DNA of 64,000 bases from Echinimonas agarilytica (GTDB taxonomy: Bacteria > Pseudomonadota > Gammaproteobacteria > Enterobacterales > Neiellaceae), in contig NZ_JAMQGP010000010.1 of assembly GCF_023703465.1 (NCBI RefSeq), positions 117,403 through 181,402 on the forward strand. Direction: 5' to 3'. A program made the translations under genes and the position numbers. The stretch's first letter is position 1, and each line of letters starts with the position of its first letter. This document shows, piece after piece, positions 1 to 14,123 of the stretch. Below the pieces are notes generated by a model. That model had not been told where the DNA came from, searched no databases, and saw only the letters and a program-made list of their open reading frames with translations.

Positions 1-1610
1 TCCAAAACCGCCTTAGCAACCACAACATTGAGCTCAATATCTTCCACCAACAGTACGTAAAGCGCTGGTAACTCAATATTATCGAGATCCAACTGTTCGA
101 CGCTTTCAAGGACAGGAAAACTCAAATGAACCTTAAACTCGCTACCTTCGCCAACAGTACTTTGCACTTGAATATCACCACCCATTGCTTCAACCAATTG
201 CTGCGATACCGACAATCCAATTCCTGTACCAACTCCTTTTGATTTACCCTGCTCTGAACCTTGGAAATACATCTCGAAAATTCTATTCAGTTCACTGTCA
301 GCAATCCCTAGCCCTGTATCTTGAATGCAAAAGCTGATGGTGACACAATCATCTTGAATCGGTTGTATGTTAACTGCGAGCCCAACAAAGCCATCTTTGG
401 TAAATTTAACTGCATTGCCTAGTAGGTTCCAAAGTACCTGGCGTAAGCGAGTTCCATCAGCTTCAACCACAGAAGGCAGCTCGCCTTCTTGCTGATATCG
501 AAAGCTCAAGTTTTTTTCGTTACACATAAGGCTTGAAAGTGCCTTAATATCGGCAATCAATTCAGGCATCTTAAGCCCAGAGGGAGCCACTTCGAGTCGA
601 CGACGTTCTAACTTATCCAAATCAATAATGTCATTGAAAATATTTCCTAACGTCACCGCACTTAAGAATATAGTGTTGATGTAACGATGAGGCTCTTCCG
701 GAAGCTCCATATCACGCAGCATTCGGCTTAATCCGACAATGCCATTCAATGGGGTTCTCAGCTCATGAGAAATAGTGGAGATAAATGTAGTTTTGTCGCG
801 TGCAGCTTTTTCGATGGCATCTGCAGCTTGCTTACGCTCCGTCACATCACGGCCAAACCCGATTAACCCCAATAGAGCGCCTCTAGCATCAAAGAAGGGC
901 ACTTTGCTGAATTCAAATAAGGCTTTCGAGCCGTCCGAAAATGTCATCCATTGCTCATAATTGATCGGTTCTTGTCGGTCCAACACGTATCGGTCAGTTT
1001 CCATCGTTTTTATCGCAATATCTTCGGCATAAAGATCTTTAGGGGTCAGTCCTATGACTTCAGCTTCGGTACGGTTGACCAAACGCTCGTATGCAGCATT
1101 GCAGCCGGAAAACACGCTGTCTTTGTTACGGTAATAGATGAGGTCTGGAGAGCTATCGATAAGGCTTCTCAGCTGCACCGCTTGATTTTTAAAACGTAAC
1201 TGAGTTTCGCGACGATCCGCGACCTCACGTTGCAGATAACGAATGGCTTGATGCTTTTGTTCTTCAGCTTGCTCGCGCTCTTCAATCTCGCGGTTAAGTT
1301 CATCAACTTTTCGCTTCAGCTCGGTGTTAAGCATTTGCTGTTTACGGTGGGCGCTTTCAAGTTTTGCACGCGACTCACCCAATTGCTTAATCAGGTATGT
1401 GAAAAACATCGCAAGCCATGGCGCAATGATTAAACCAAATAAAACGGGCCTTAGATAATCCACCCAATGGAGTTCGCCCACCACAATGCCCCGTAGCACC
1501 ACGGTCACCACCATTGAAAGCAAAATCTCAAATGCAGCAATGAGCAGCGCAAAACGCACAACACCTAGCCGTGTGGTTAACTCAAATACTCGATTCGCCA
1601 ATACTGGCAT
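1..1610 (-). CDS. arcB: Aerobic respiration control hybrid histidine kinase ArcB (partial, 3' part outside window)
   Basis: Inner-membrane sensor kinase that reads the quinone pool and phosphorylates the response regulator ArcA. About 536 codons are present; the rest of the receiver domain and the HPt domain lie beyond the left edge. The start ATG at 1610 gives an N-terminus beginning MPVLANRVFE. Two membrane segments (about residues 17-40 and 55-72) are followed by a coiled-coil linker, a PAS domain (about 145-260), the H-box ISHELRTPLNG with His282, an HATPase domain with a GTGIGL box, and the beginning of a receiver domain (LLVEDIELN). Similarity to E. coli ArcB is clear throughout. The equivalent of redox Cys180 is present (FSGCN, Cys170), but the position of Cys241 is Leu231 (SKALFE instead of KACFE). 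In E. coli arcB lies near yhcC-gltBD; here gltBD is close by and yhcC is 50 kb away. Confidence 0.95.
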   Translation of the reverse strand, partial: MPVLANRVFELTTRLGVVRFALLIAAFEILLSMVVTVVLRGIVVGELHWVDYLRPVLFGLIIAPWLAMFFTYLIKQLGESRAKLESAHRKQQMLNTELKRKVDELNREIEEREQAEEQKHQAIRYLQREVADRRETQLRFKNQAVQLRSLIDSSPDLIYYRNKDSVFSGCNAAYERLVNRTEAEVIGLTPKDLYAEDIAIKTMETDRYVLDRQEPINYEQWMTFSDGSKALFEFSKVPFFDARGALLGLIGFGRDVTERKQAADAIEKAARDKTTFISTISHELRTPLNGIVGLSRMLRDMELPEEPHRYINTIFLSAVTLGNIFNDIIDLDKLERRRLEVAPSGLKMPELIADIKALSSLMCNEKNLSFRYQQEGELPSVVEADGTRLRQVLWNLLGNAVKFTKDGFVGLAVNIQPIQDDCVTISFCIQDTGLGIADSELNRIFEMYFQGSEQGKSKGVGTGIGLSVSQQLVEAMGGDIQVQSTVGEGSEFKVHLSFPVLESVEQLDLDNIELPALYVLLVEDIELNVVVAKAVL

Positions 1611-1791
1611 AAATAATCACCTGACTTCTGTTGATGGCCATCAGTATACGTAGCACTACTAATGACCGTATAAAAACCTGTAAATCTTCAGACATGCGCC
1701 AAAACACATGAAGTTGCTCACACATTTGTGTTATAAAGTGCGTCCTTTTTATCCAACCCGTTTGAAGACCGAAACACAATCGGAGCAATCA

Positions 1792-2718
1792 ATGCCAAAA
1801 GTAATGCCGGATGTAGCCCATCAAACAAGCGCCAGTCAAGAAGGGACGCTGGACTGGGTTGGCATGAGCCAGATCGAAGTACCTATGATGGTACAAGCCG
1901 ATGAGGCCGCACCTCGACAGGTGTCCGCAAAAGTAGAAGCCATGGTCAACTTGATCCAACCCAAAGCAAAAGGCATTCATATGTCTCGGCTCTACTTGCT
2001 TCTCGAGCAATTATCGAACGAATCTACGCTCACGTTAAAAACGTTGAATCAGTTGTTGGCTGACTTCATTACTAGTCATGATGACCTCAGTGATGCAGCA
2101 AAAGTTCGTTTTTCTTTTGATTATCATCTTCAGCGTGCCAGCCTTATTAGTGGTAAAAAAGGGTGGAAAGCATACCCCGTAGTACTTGAAGGCCGCATTA
2201 ACAAAGGTCAATTCTCCACTGAATTACAGATCACAGTGCCGTATTCCTCAACGTGCCCTTGTTCAGCGGCGCTTGCCCGACAGTTAATTCAACAAGCGTT
2301 TTCTGACAAATTTGGTACAACCGATGCACTAGACAGTACTGAAGTGCATCAGTGGCTTGGTACAACGCAAGGTATCATTGCTACGCCTCATAGTCAGCGT
2401 AGCCTTGCCACTATAAAGGTCAAGCTCTACTCTGAGTCCGAACAAATTCCAGTCTGCGCCATCATCGATAGTGTAGAGGACGCGCTTAAAACTCCTGTTC
2501 AAGCCGCCGTGAAACGAGAAGATGAGCAAGAGTTTGCTCGCCTGAACGGCCAAAACCTTATGTTCTGTGAAGATGCTGCCCGCAGACTCAAATTTGCCAT
2601 GAACCAAATTTCCTTCGTCAGCGATTTTTGGCTTCGCGTGGATCACTTAGAAAGCCTCCATGCGCATGACGCGAGCGCCGTCACAGTGAAGGGGCTTGAG
2701 AACGGTTACCAAGCCTAA
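1792..2718 (+). CDS. folE2: GTP cyclohydrolase FolE2 (type IB)
   Basis: Converts GTP to dihydroneopterin triphosphate, the first step of folate synthesis and a source for queuosine-type pathways. It is the alternative enzyme that, unlike FolE, does not strictly need zinc. The ATG at 1792 is chosen because GGAG lies 8 bases upstream; it gives 308 residues, the usual FolE2 length. The open frame extends 28 codons further upstream without a ribosome site. The active-site cysteine segment [14 protein letters not shown] is present, as is a C-terminal [22 protein letters not shown] segment typical of the family. It is divergent from arcB, with about 180 bases between the starts. A stem-loop terminator follows immediately. 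FolE2 genes are often under Zur control, but I could not find a convincing Zur box here. Confidence 0.93.
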   Translation: MPKVMPDVAHQTSASQEGTLDWVGMSQIEVPMMVQADEAAPRQVSAKVEAMVNLIQPKAKGIHMSRLYLLLEQLSNESTLTLKTLNQLLADFITSHDDLSDAAKVRFSFDYHLQRASLISGKKGWKAYPVVLEGRINKGQFSTELQITVPYSSTCPCSAALARQLIQQAFSDKFGTTDALDSTEVHQWLGTTQGIIATPHSQRSLATIKVKLYSESEQIPVCAIIDSVEDALKTPVQAAVKREDEQEFARLNGQNLMFCEDAARRLKFAMNQISFVSDFWLRVDHLESLHAHDASAVTVKGLENGYQA

Positions 2719-2723
2719 TTTTT

Positions 2724-2760
2724 AGGATGAGGATCTCCTCATCCTTCTTTCTTATTTCTT
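2724..2760 (+). terminator. Intrinsic terminator after folE2
   Basis: GGATGAGGA (2725-2733) pairs with TCCTCATCC (2736-2744) and is followed by a pyrimidine/T-rich stretch. It starts 6 bases after the folE2 stop. Confidence 0.7.
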
Positions 2761-3099
2761 CTTAAAAAACGTCAAACATTGGTGAACCGCAACAGCAAAG
2801 CATTTGTTGTCTGGCGATTCGTCGTATGCCAAATCCTACATTACGCTAACTTCCCACCCCTCTGAACCGTATTTTTATGCACCCCAAAGTTACAAATGTG
2901 CATATTTAGTTATAAGTAATGAAATTTTAGTCAATACAAAATGTGGTTATTGATCACATTTTTATTGACCTGAGATAACTTTAGGATTAATTTAGCGGGT
3001 TCCTTGATGGGTCTTTCCGCGCGTCTGAAATTTGACAGCCTCAAAGACTTTCAACAGAGATTTATCAGTAAGCTTGCTTAGCCAGCGAGGAGTAGTTAC
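2761..3099 (+). promoter_or_regulatory. gltBD upstream region with a candidate promoter
   Basis: About 340 bases of non-coding, partly AT-rich DNA between the folE2 terminator and gltB. A possible sigma70 promoter is TTGACC (2965-2970), a 17-base spacer and TAATTT (2988-2993); the -35 is good and the -10 weak. Just upstream is TGTGG-N7-TCACA (2942-2958), which resembles a CRP site but has one spacer base too many. The 5' leader of about 100 bases shows no clear riboswitch or attenuator. A GCGAGGAG ribosome site precedes the gltB ATG. Confidence 0.3.
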
Positions 3100-8990
<5,891 letters not shown>

Positions 8991-9015
8991 ACTTCGCATG
9001 GTGTGACCTGAATTC

Positions 9016-9043
9016 AAAAGCCTCTGCTCGCAGGGGCTTTTTT
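9016..9043 (+). terminator. Intrinsic terminator of gltBD
   Basis: AAAAGCCTCTG, loop CTCG, CAGGGGCTTTT, then further T residues: a strong stem with one G-U pair and a T-tract of six, 25 bases after the gltD stop. Confidence 0.85.
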
Positions 9044-9080
9044 GTGGGTGCAATTCCCTCTCAGCACCGACACTTGAGTT

Positions 9081-9135
9081 GCGATAGATCATATCGCGGC
9101 TAGTAATTGTCCATCACACTGGTGACTGTTATTTA
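9081..9135 (+). promoter_or_regulatory. Candidate yecH promoter with upstream dyad
   Basis: The perfect inverted repeat GCGATA-GATCA-TATCGC (9081-9097) lies directly upstream of a possible -35 TTGTCC (9107-9112), a 17-base spacer and a possible -10 TATTTA (9130-9135). The yecH ATG is at 9158. The dyad placement next to the -35 would suit an activator, but the regulator is unknown and the boxes are only moderate. Confidence 0.35.
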
Positions 9136-9157
9136 TGAACAATACTAGGAGCTGCAC

Positions 9158-9400
9158 ATGAGCGAATCGATTCATGGCCATCAAGTGATGCAAATGATGT
9201 TGGAATCAAGCACAACCTATACGCAACACAGCCTTAAATCAGCCATGGTTGAACGCTTTGGCGCCAATGCGGTATTTCATACCTGCAAAATGAAAAATAT
9301 GGATGCCGATGCACTCATTGAGTTTTTGACGCACAAAGGTAAGTTTGTCGAAACAGAGGGCGGCTTTACCACTCATTCCGACAAAATATGTAGCCATTAA
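9158..9400 (+). CDS. yecH: YecH-family small metal-binding protein (DUF2492)
   Basis: An 80-residue cytoplasmic protein clearly similar to E. coli YecH: it begins MSESIHGHQVMQMM, keeps the central FHTCKMKNMDADAL segment and ends in the ICSH tail. The conserved His and Cys residues (HGH, HTC, CSH) support the annotated metal-binding role, but the cellular function is not established. TAGGAG lies 8 bases before the ATG. It stands alone between the gltBD terminator and a secreted beta-helix gene on the same strand. Confidence 0.88.
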   Translation: MSESIHGHQVMQMMLESSTTYTQHSLKSAMVERFGANAVFHTCKMKNMDADALIEFLTHKGKFVETEGGFTTHSDKICSH

Positions 9401-9573
9401 TATCCGCTTCTTTCATTCGGGCTACGATTCTGCGATGGAAAAGTAGGCCGAACCTTATATTTATAAAGAACTAAGCTCTCAGAGCATTAATTCACCCAAT
9501 TGTTCCCTGCCAAGCATCGCGCTGATCGCCGATGATCGTTCACTGTCATCTTTGTATTGTTTGGAGTTTAGTT

Positions 9574-10719
9574 GTGAACAAATTAGTCCTATTGGTCATC
9601 ATGAGCTTGGTCTCGATATCGGCATTCGCTTCGCCCAGTTGGGTTCACCCTGCACTGAATGCCAGTAATTCTCATTGGGATAAGGCCACCGGAACATTGA
9701 GTATCACCAAAAGTGTTTCATTCGGCGACGATTCAATCATTGACGATTTTTATTGGAACATTCCCTCACAGGTAAAAACAGTACTCATTAAGAAAAACGT
9801 CACGCTGAATGGCCACTTACGCTTCACCGCTGAAGGCGTAATCGCAGGTGAAGATTGGAATACTAGCATTATTGAAGGTACCAGCACGATTGGCTGGGCA
9901 CATGGCCCCAATGCAAAACCCGAAAAAGCCACTAGCTGTAAATCAGGACCGGCTGGTGACGACCGTGTTCATGATTGCGAAAAATGGCAATACGGGGCGA
10001 TATCTGTGCAGCCAAGAGCATCAAAGAAATCCATATACACAGTTAAAAATCTGAAAATTTTAAATGCCCGAACCTACGCAATTACAGCCATTAATCACAC
10101 CTTAGATGTAGACCGCGTTAAAATTATCCATACGCGTGGCGATCGGGATCTGCGCAGTAACTCCGACGGTTTTGGCGGCGGTATCAATAGTCGGATCAGC
10201 AATAGCTATATCAATACTTGGGACGACAGCATCAAACTCTACCGTGATGGCATGCAGGTAGAAAACGTCACCATCATACACAACGGCAATGGCGCGCCTT
10301 TCCAATTAGGGTGGTCAAATAAAAAGCCTGCCAAATTTACGCTCAAGAACGTATTGGTAAAACGTGGTACCGAGAAGCACCGGGGCGGTTTCAATTTAGC
10401 ACTGTTCAGCAATACCCGCGGCAAAGTGGCTCCAACCATATTCATCAGTGGCCTTGCAGCTGACTACACGCCAGACACAAAGATCACGCATCAAGGTAAA
10501 AACCTATCCATTCCTTGGGTTTATATTCGTTCCAAGTCCGATTCAAAAGTCACACTCAATATTGAACCTAGCTCGCCATTTTATTTGAATCTGTCAGCAC
10601 AGCATGCAGGTGGAGGAAAGCTTTCGGTCAATGGCGCTGATAGTGCACAAAAAGGACATTACGTGAATGGAAGCCTCGAAGACGTTGTAGGCTGTGGTTG
10701 CACTGCCGACTCAATATAA
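9574..10719 (+). CDS. Secreted right-handed beta-helix protein, clan GH-N-like (GH49/GH28 fold)
   Basis: Probably an exported polysaccharide-active enzyme. I choose the GTG at 9574 (GGAG 7 bases upstream) because it begins directly with a signal peptide, NKLVLLVIMSLVSISAFA; an in-frame ATG at 9532 has no such context. Mature protein of about 360 residues. The repeated pattern of short beta-strands and asparagine-rich turns (VKNLKILNARTYAITAINHT and following) indicates a beta-helix. NSDGFGGG (Asp198) is followed 19 residues later by WDDSIK (Asp217, Asp218). This triad spacing matches the catalytic aspartates I recall for GH49 dextranase Dex49A (376, 395, 396), whereas GH28 spacing is longer. 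The usual GH49 N-terminal domain is short or absent. The C-terminus has a CGC motif. Substrate unknown; a dextranase activity would be a guess. Confidence 0.6.
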   Translation: MNKLVLLVIMSLVSISAFASPSWVHPALNASNSHWDKATGTLSITKSVSFGDDSIIDDFYWNIPSQVKTVLIKKNVTLNGHLRFTAEGVIAGEDWNTSIIEGTSTIGWAHGPNAKPEKATSCKSGPAGDDRVHDCEKWQYGAISVQPRASKKSIYTVKNLKILNARTYAITAINHTLDVDRVKIIHTRGDRDLRSNSDGFGGGINSRISNSYINTWDDSIKLYRDGMQVENVTIIHNGNGAPFQLGWSNKKPAKFTLKNVLVKRGTEKHRGGFNLALFSNTRGKVAPTIFISGLAADYTPDTKITHQGKNLSIPWVYIRSKSDSKVTLNIEPSSPFYLNLSAQHAGGGKLSVNGADSAQKGHYVNGSLEDVVGCGCTADSI

Positions 10720-10787
10720 CCTTCTGTGTGAGGGGAAGTTCGCGCTATTTACAGCTTCAATCAATACTACTCCCCCATAAACAAGGG

Positions 10788-10846
10788 TTGCACCGATAAG
10801 GAATATCCCCACATTGGTGCAACCGCAACGCAAAGCGCATGCACCA
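10788..10846 (+). promoter_or_regulatory. Cluster of NtrC-like half-sites upstream of nirB
   Basis: Three perfect half-sites of the NtrC consensus (TGCACC / GGTGCA) lie about 26 bases apart: TTGCACC (10788-10794), TTGGTGCAA (10814-10822) and TGCACCA (10840-10846). They sit 130-190 bases upstream of a sigma54 promoter, a usual enhancer distance. The matching second halves within each 17-base site are degenerate. The outer pairs also form long-spaced inverted repeats. Confidence 0.5.
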
Positions 10847-10973
10847 AAACAATACAAATCACAATTTACTGTGCAGGCAAGTCCGCTCAGACAGCTTGCT
10901 GCCAGTCATTTGAAATCAATATAAACGACTAATTTTAATGTCATTTATATTAATTCAGACTCACCAAATAAGT

Positions 10974-10990
10974 TTGGCCTCCTTTTTGCT
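10974..10990 (+). promoter_or_regulatory. sigma54 promoter of the nirBD operon
   Basis: TTGGCCTCCTTTTTGCT matches the -24/-12 consensus at TTGGC and TTGCT, with exactly 10 bases between the GG (10976-10977) and the GC (10988-10989). Transcription would begin near 11001, leaving a leader of about 160 bases before the nirB ATG. An AT-rich tract lies between it and the NtrC-like sites, as expected for a bending region. Between 10720 and 11161 there is no gene. Confidence 0.6.
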
Positions 10991-11161
10991 TTAACCATAA
11001 TAATAGTGTGCGATTGATATGGGGATTACTCCTCTATCTCCCCCAGGTTCCAATGATGCAACCCGCTTACCCCTCACCTCGCTTCGGCACGTGAAATTCA
11101 AAATTCTTAAGTGAGCCAGCACACAATTAATACCTCAGACACCAAATTTTAGAGGCCAGAA

Positions 11162-13723
11162 ATGAGCAAACAAAAAATCATCGTCGTCGGAAACGGCATG
11201 GTCGGCCATAAATTCATCGATACTTTAGTAAGCGATGATGCTAGCGACCAATTTGATATCGTCACTTTTTCAGAAGAACCGCGTTTAGCCTATGACCGAG
11301 TTCAACTGAGCGCATATTTCTCAGGCAGCACTGCTGATGATTTGGCGATGACAACACCTGAGTATTATGACGAGCGCGGTGTACGTTATCTGTTAAACGA
11401 CAAAGTCGTAGGCATTAACAAAACCGACAAAACAATCACCACAGAAAATGGTGAAGTCGAGTCTTACGACAAACTCATTTTAGCCACTGGCTCCTATCCG
11501 TTCGTGCCGCCGATTCCAGGTAACGATCAGCCTCATTGTCTAGTGTATCGCACCATTGAAGATTTAGAAGCAATGACAGCCTCTGCAAAGCAAAGTCGTC
11601 GAGGTGTTGTTGTGGGGGGCGGTTTGCTCGGCCTTGAAGCAGCCAATGCATTGAAAAATCTAGGGCTAGAAGTTCACGTTGTTGAATTTGCGCCACGCTT
11701 AATGGCGGTGCAACTCGACGAAGCGGGTGGGCAATTACTTCGCTCTAAAATCGAAGATCTGGGTGTACAAGTACACACAGGTAAAGCAACACAGAATATT
11801 TCGGACGGTGATGATCATCGTTATCGCATGGAGTTTGCGGACGGAAGCCACTTAGAAACGGATATGATTCTGTTCTCAGCCGGCATTCGTCCACAGGATG
11901 AGCTTGCACGTCAGTTCGACCTTGAAATAGGTGAGCGCGGCGGCATCGTCATCAACAATGAGTGCCAGACCTCAGATCCTGACATCTACGCCATCGGCGA
12001 GTGTGCTCTCTGGAAAAGTAGGATCTTTGGTCTGGTCGCTCCCGGTTATAGCATGGCTAAAGTAGCTGTGTCACATATTACCGGTGGCGACGAATCCTTT
12101 GAGGGTGCTGACATGAGCACCAAGCTCAAACTACTAGGTGTTGAAGTAGGTAGTATTGGTGATGCTCACGGCAACACACCAGACAGCTTAAGCTACGTGT
12201 ATAGCAACGGTGCTGAGCAAGTGTACAAGCGCTTGATCGTATCTTCTGACAACAAGAAACTACTCGGCGCAGTGATGGTGGGCGACACCAGCAACTACGG
12301 TACGTTGCTGCCAATCATGCTCACCGGTATGGATTTGCCTGAAAATCCGGAAACCCTAATTCTACCTGCAATCGACGGCGAAGCCGGCGGAGGCATGGGC
12401 GTTGAAGCACTGCCTGACGCAGCACAAATTTGTTCGTGTTTAGACGTCACCAAAGGCGACTTGATCACCGCCATTCAAGACGGCAACCAAACCGTTGGCG
12501 ACCTCAAAACTTGTACGGGCGCAGGCACAGGTTGTGGCGGTTGTGTGGCCATGGTCGGCCAAGTATTGAACTGTGAATTGGAAAAAATGGGGGTCGAGGT
12601 CAATAACAACCTGTGTGCGCACTTTGACTACAGCCGCCAAGAATTGTTCGACATTATCCGCGCGAAGAAATACACCAGCTTCCAAGATCTATTAGCCGAC
12701 CACGGCCAAGGTCATGGTTGTGAAATTTGTAAACCAGCCATTGGCTCTATGCTGGCCACCCAGTGGAACGAGTATGTCTTAAAAGACGACCATTTACCGC
12801 TTCAAGACACCAACGATGTATTCTTGGCCAACATGCAAAAAGACGGCACTTACTCCGTTGTACCTCGTATGTTAGGCGGTGAAGTCACACCCGAAGGTCT
12901 GATTACCATTGGTGAAGTGGCGCGCGACTATAACCTCTATACCAAAGTCACCGGCGGTCAACGTATCGATATGTTCGGAGCTCAGCTACACGAATTGCCA
13001 GACATTTGGAAACGCTTGGTTGATGCGGGCTTCGAAACAGGTCACGCCTACGGGAAATCACTACGTACCGTGAAATCATGCGTGGGTAGCTCGTGGTGTC
13101 GTTACGGCATGCTCGATTCTGTATCGATGGCAGTACTGTTAGAAATGCGCTACCGCGGCATGCGCTCACCGCATAAAGTGAAAATGGCTGTTTCAGGCTG
13201 TACCCGCGAATGTGCCGAAGCACAAAGCAAAGATATTGGAGTCATTGCAACCGACAAAGGTTGGAACCTATACGTCTGTGGTAACGGCGGTATGCGCCCA
13301 CGTCATGGCGACTTATTTGCAACCGACTTAGATGACGAAACATTACTGAAGTACATTGACCGCATCATGATGTTCTACTGTCACACGGCCGACCGTTTAC
13401 AACGCACATCGGTATGGATGGAGAATATGGAAGGTGGTTTAGGTTACCTTCAAGATGTTGTCATCAACAACAAACTCGGCTTAAACGAAAGCCTAGAGCA
13501 AGACATGCAGCGCATTGTTGACACATACGAGTGTGAGTGGAAAAAGACCATCGAAAGCCCTGAGCGCCTTAAGCGTTTTGCGCACTTCATCAACACTGAC
13601 GCAACCGATGACAACCTCGCTTTCGTTGAAGAACGTGGTCAACGTCGTCCTGCGAGTCAAGTTGAAAAACAATCAAAACGTCATGGCGGAGAGTCTATCT
13701 CCAGTGTTGAACTGGTCGATTAA
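11162..13723 (+). CDS. nirB: Assimilatory-type nitrite reductase [NAD(P)H] large subunit NirB
   Basis: Cytoplasmic sirohaem enzyme reducing nitrite to ammonium with NAD(P)H. 853 residues, full length. Order: N-terminal FAD/NAD pyridine nucleotide-disulfide oxidoreductase domain (about 1-300, GNGMVGHKF and GGGLLGLEAA motifs), BFD-like [2Fe-2S] domain (CSCLDVTKGD and CTGAGTGCGGC, about 420-465), then the nitrite/sulfite reductase ferredoxin-like and 4Fe-4S domains. Cluster/sirohaem ligands Cys640, Cys646, Cys680 and Cys684 are all present (CVGSSWC and CTRECAEAQ). nirD follows 14 bases after the stop and a nitrate/nitrite transporter after that. A sigma54 promoter with NtrC-like sites upstream suggests nitrogen-limitation control and so an assimilatory role. 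Confidence 0.97.
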   Translation: MSKQKIIVVGNGMVGHKFIDTLVSDDASDQFDIVTFSEEPRLAYDRVQLSAYFSGSTADDLAMTTPEYYDERGVRYLLNDKVVGINKTDKTITTENGEVESYDKLILATGSYPFVPPIPGNDQPHCLVYRTIEDLEAMTASAKQSRRGVVVGGGLLGLEAANALKNLGLEVHVVEFAPRLMAVQLDEAGGQLLRSKIEDLGVQVHTGKATQNISDGDDHRYRMEFADGSHLETDMILFSAGIRPQDELARQFDLEIGERGGIVINNECQTSDPDIYAIGECALWKSRIFGLVAPGYSMAKVAVSHITGGDESFEGADMSTKLKLLGVEVGSIGDAHGNTPDSLSYVYSNGAEQVYKRLIVSSDNKKLLGAVMVGDTSNYGTLLPIMLTGMDLPENPETLILPAIDGEAGGGMGVEALPDAAQICSCLDVTKGDLITAIQDGNQTVGDLKTCTGAGTGCGGCVAMVGQVLNCELEKMGVEVNNNLCAHFDYSRQELFDIIRAKKYTSFQDLLADHGQGHGCEICKPAIGSMLATQWNEYVLKDDHLPLQDTNDVFLANMQKDGTYSVVPRMLGGEVTPEGLITIGEVARDYNLYTKVTGGQRIDMFGAQLHELPDIWKRLVDAGFETGHAYGKSLRTVKSCVGSSWCRYGMLDSVSMAVLLEMRYRGMRSPHKVKMAVSGCTRECAEAQSKDIGVIATDKGWNLYVCGNGGMRPRHGDLFATDLDDETLLKYIDRIMMFYCHTADRLQRTSVWMENMEGGLGYLQDVVINNKLGLNESLEQDMQRIVDTYECEWKKTIESPERLKRFAHFINTDATDDNLAFVEERGQRRPASQVEKQSKRHGGESISSVELVD

Positions 13724-13737
13724 GAGGAGTGATTCAA

Positions 13738-14067
13738 ATGACACAACAATGGACCCCTGTTTGCGAAGAAGCTGTATTGGTGCCTGATACAGGCATCTGT
13801 GCAAAAGTTGGCGACCAACACGTTGCGGTTTTTAAAGCCGCAGCAGATGGCGAAGTCTATGCCGTTTCTAATGTTTGTCCATTTGGCAACGCGAGCGTGT
13901 TGTCGCGAGGACTGCTGGGAGATGCCAACGGCGAAATTTACGTTGCTTCTCCACTATTAAAACAACGCTTTCGACTGAAAGACGGGATTTGTTTAGACGA
14001 CGAATCTGTCACGCTAGCAACTTACCCTGTTCGCGTTGAAAACGGAAAAATTGAGGTTGGCGCATAA
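13738..14067 (+). CDS. nirD: Nitrite reductase small subunit NirD
   Basis: 109-residue Rieske-fold partner of NirB. I use the ATG at 13738, which has GAGGAG 8 bases upstream, rather than the GTG three codons earlier. The typical CPFGNASVLSRGLLGD segment and the KQRFRLKDG segment are present. As in other NirD proteins the His/Cys ligands of a true Rieske cluster are absent, so it is not expected to bind iron-sulfur. Confidence 0.95.
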   Translation: MTQQWTPVCEEAVLVPDTGICAKVGDQHVAVFKAAADGEVYAVSNVCPFGNASVLSRGLLGDANGEIYVASPLLKQRFRLKDGICLDDESVTLATYPVRVENGKIEVGA

Positions 14068-14123
14068 GCGTCAGCCCATCATAAAAATAAGTAAATTTGT
14101 AGTTATTTTTGAGGCCCTTAGAC

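Noticed and set aside
1720..1745. Possible Zur box before folE2 (TGTTATA half-site)
   Set aside because: Only one half-site of the palindrome is present, so zinc control of folE2 is not supported by the sequence.
2942..2958. CRP-like site TGTGG-N7-TCACA upstream of gltB
   Set aside because: The spacer is seven instead of six bases, and one half is imperfect.
11001..11161. Possible ANTAR/NasT-type antitermination leader before nirB
   Set aside because: GGGGA...TCCCC pairing is possible near 11019-11046, but no clear pair of hexaloop hairpins or terminator could be built by eye.
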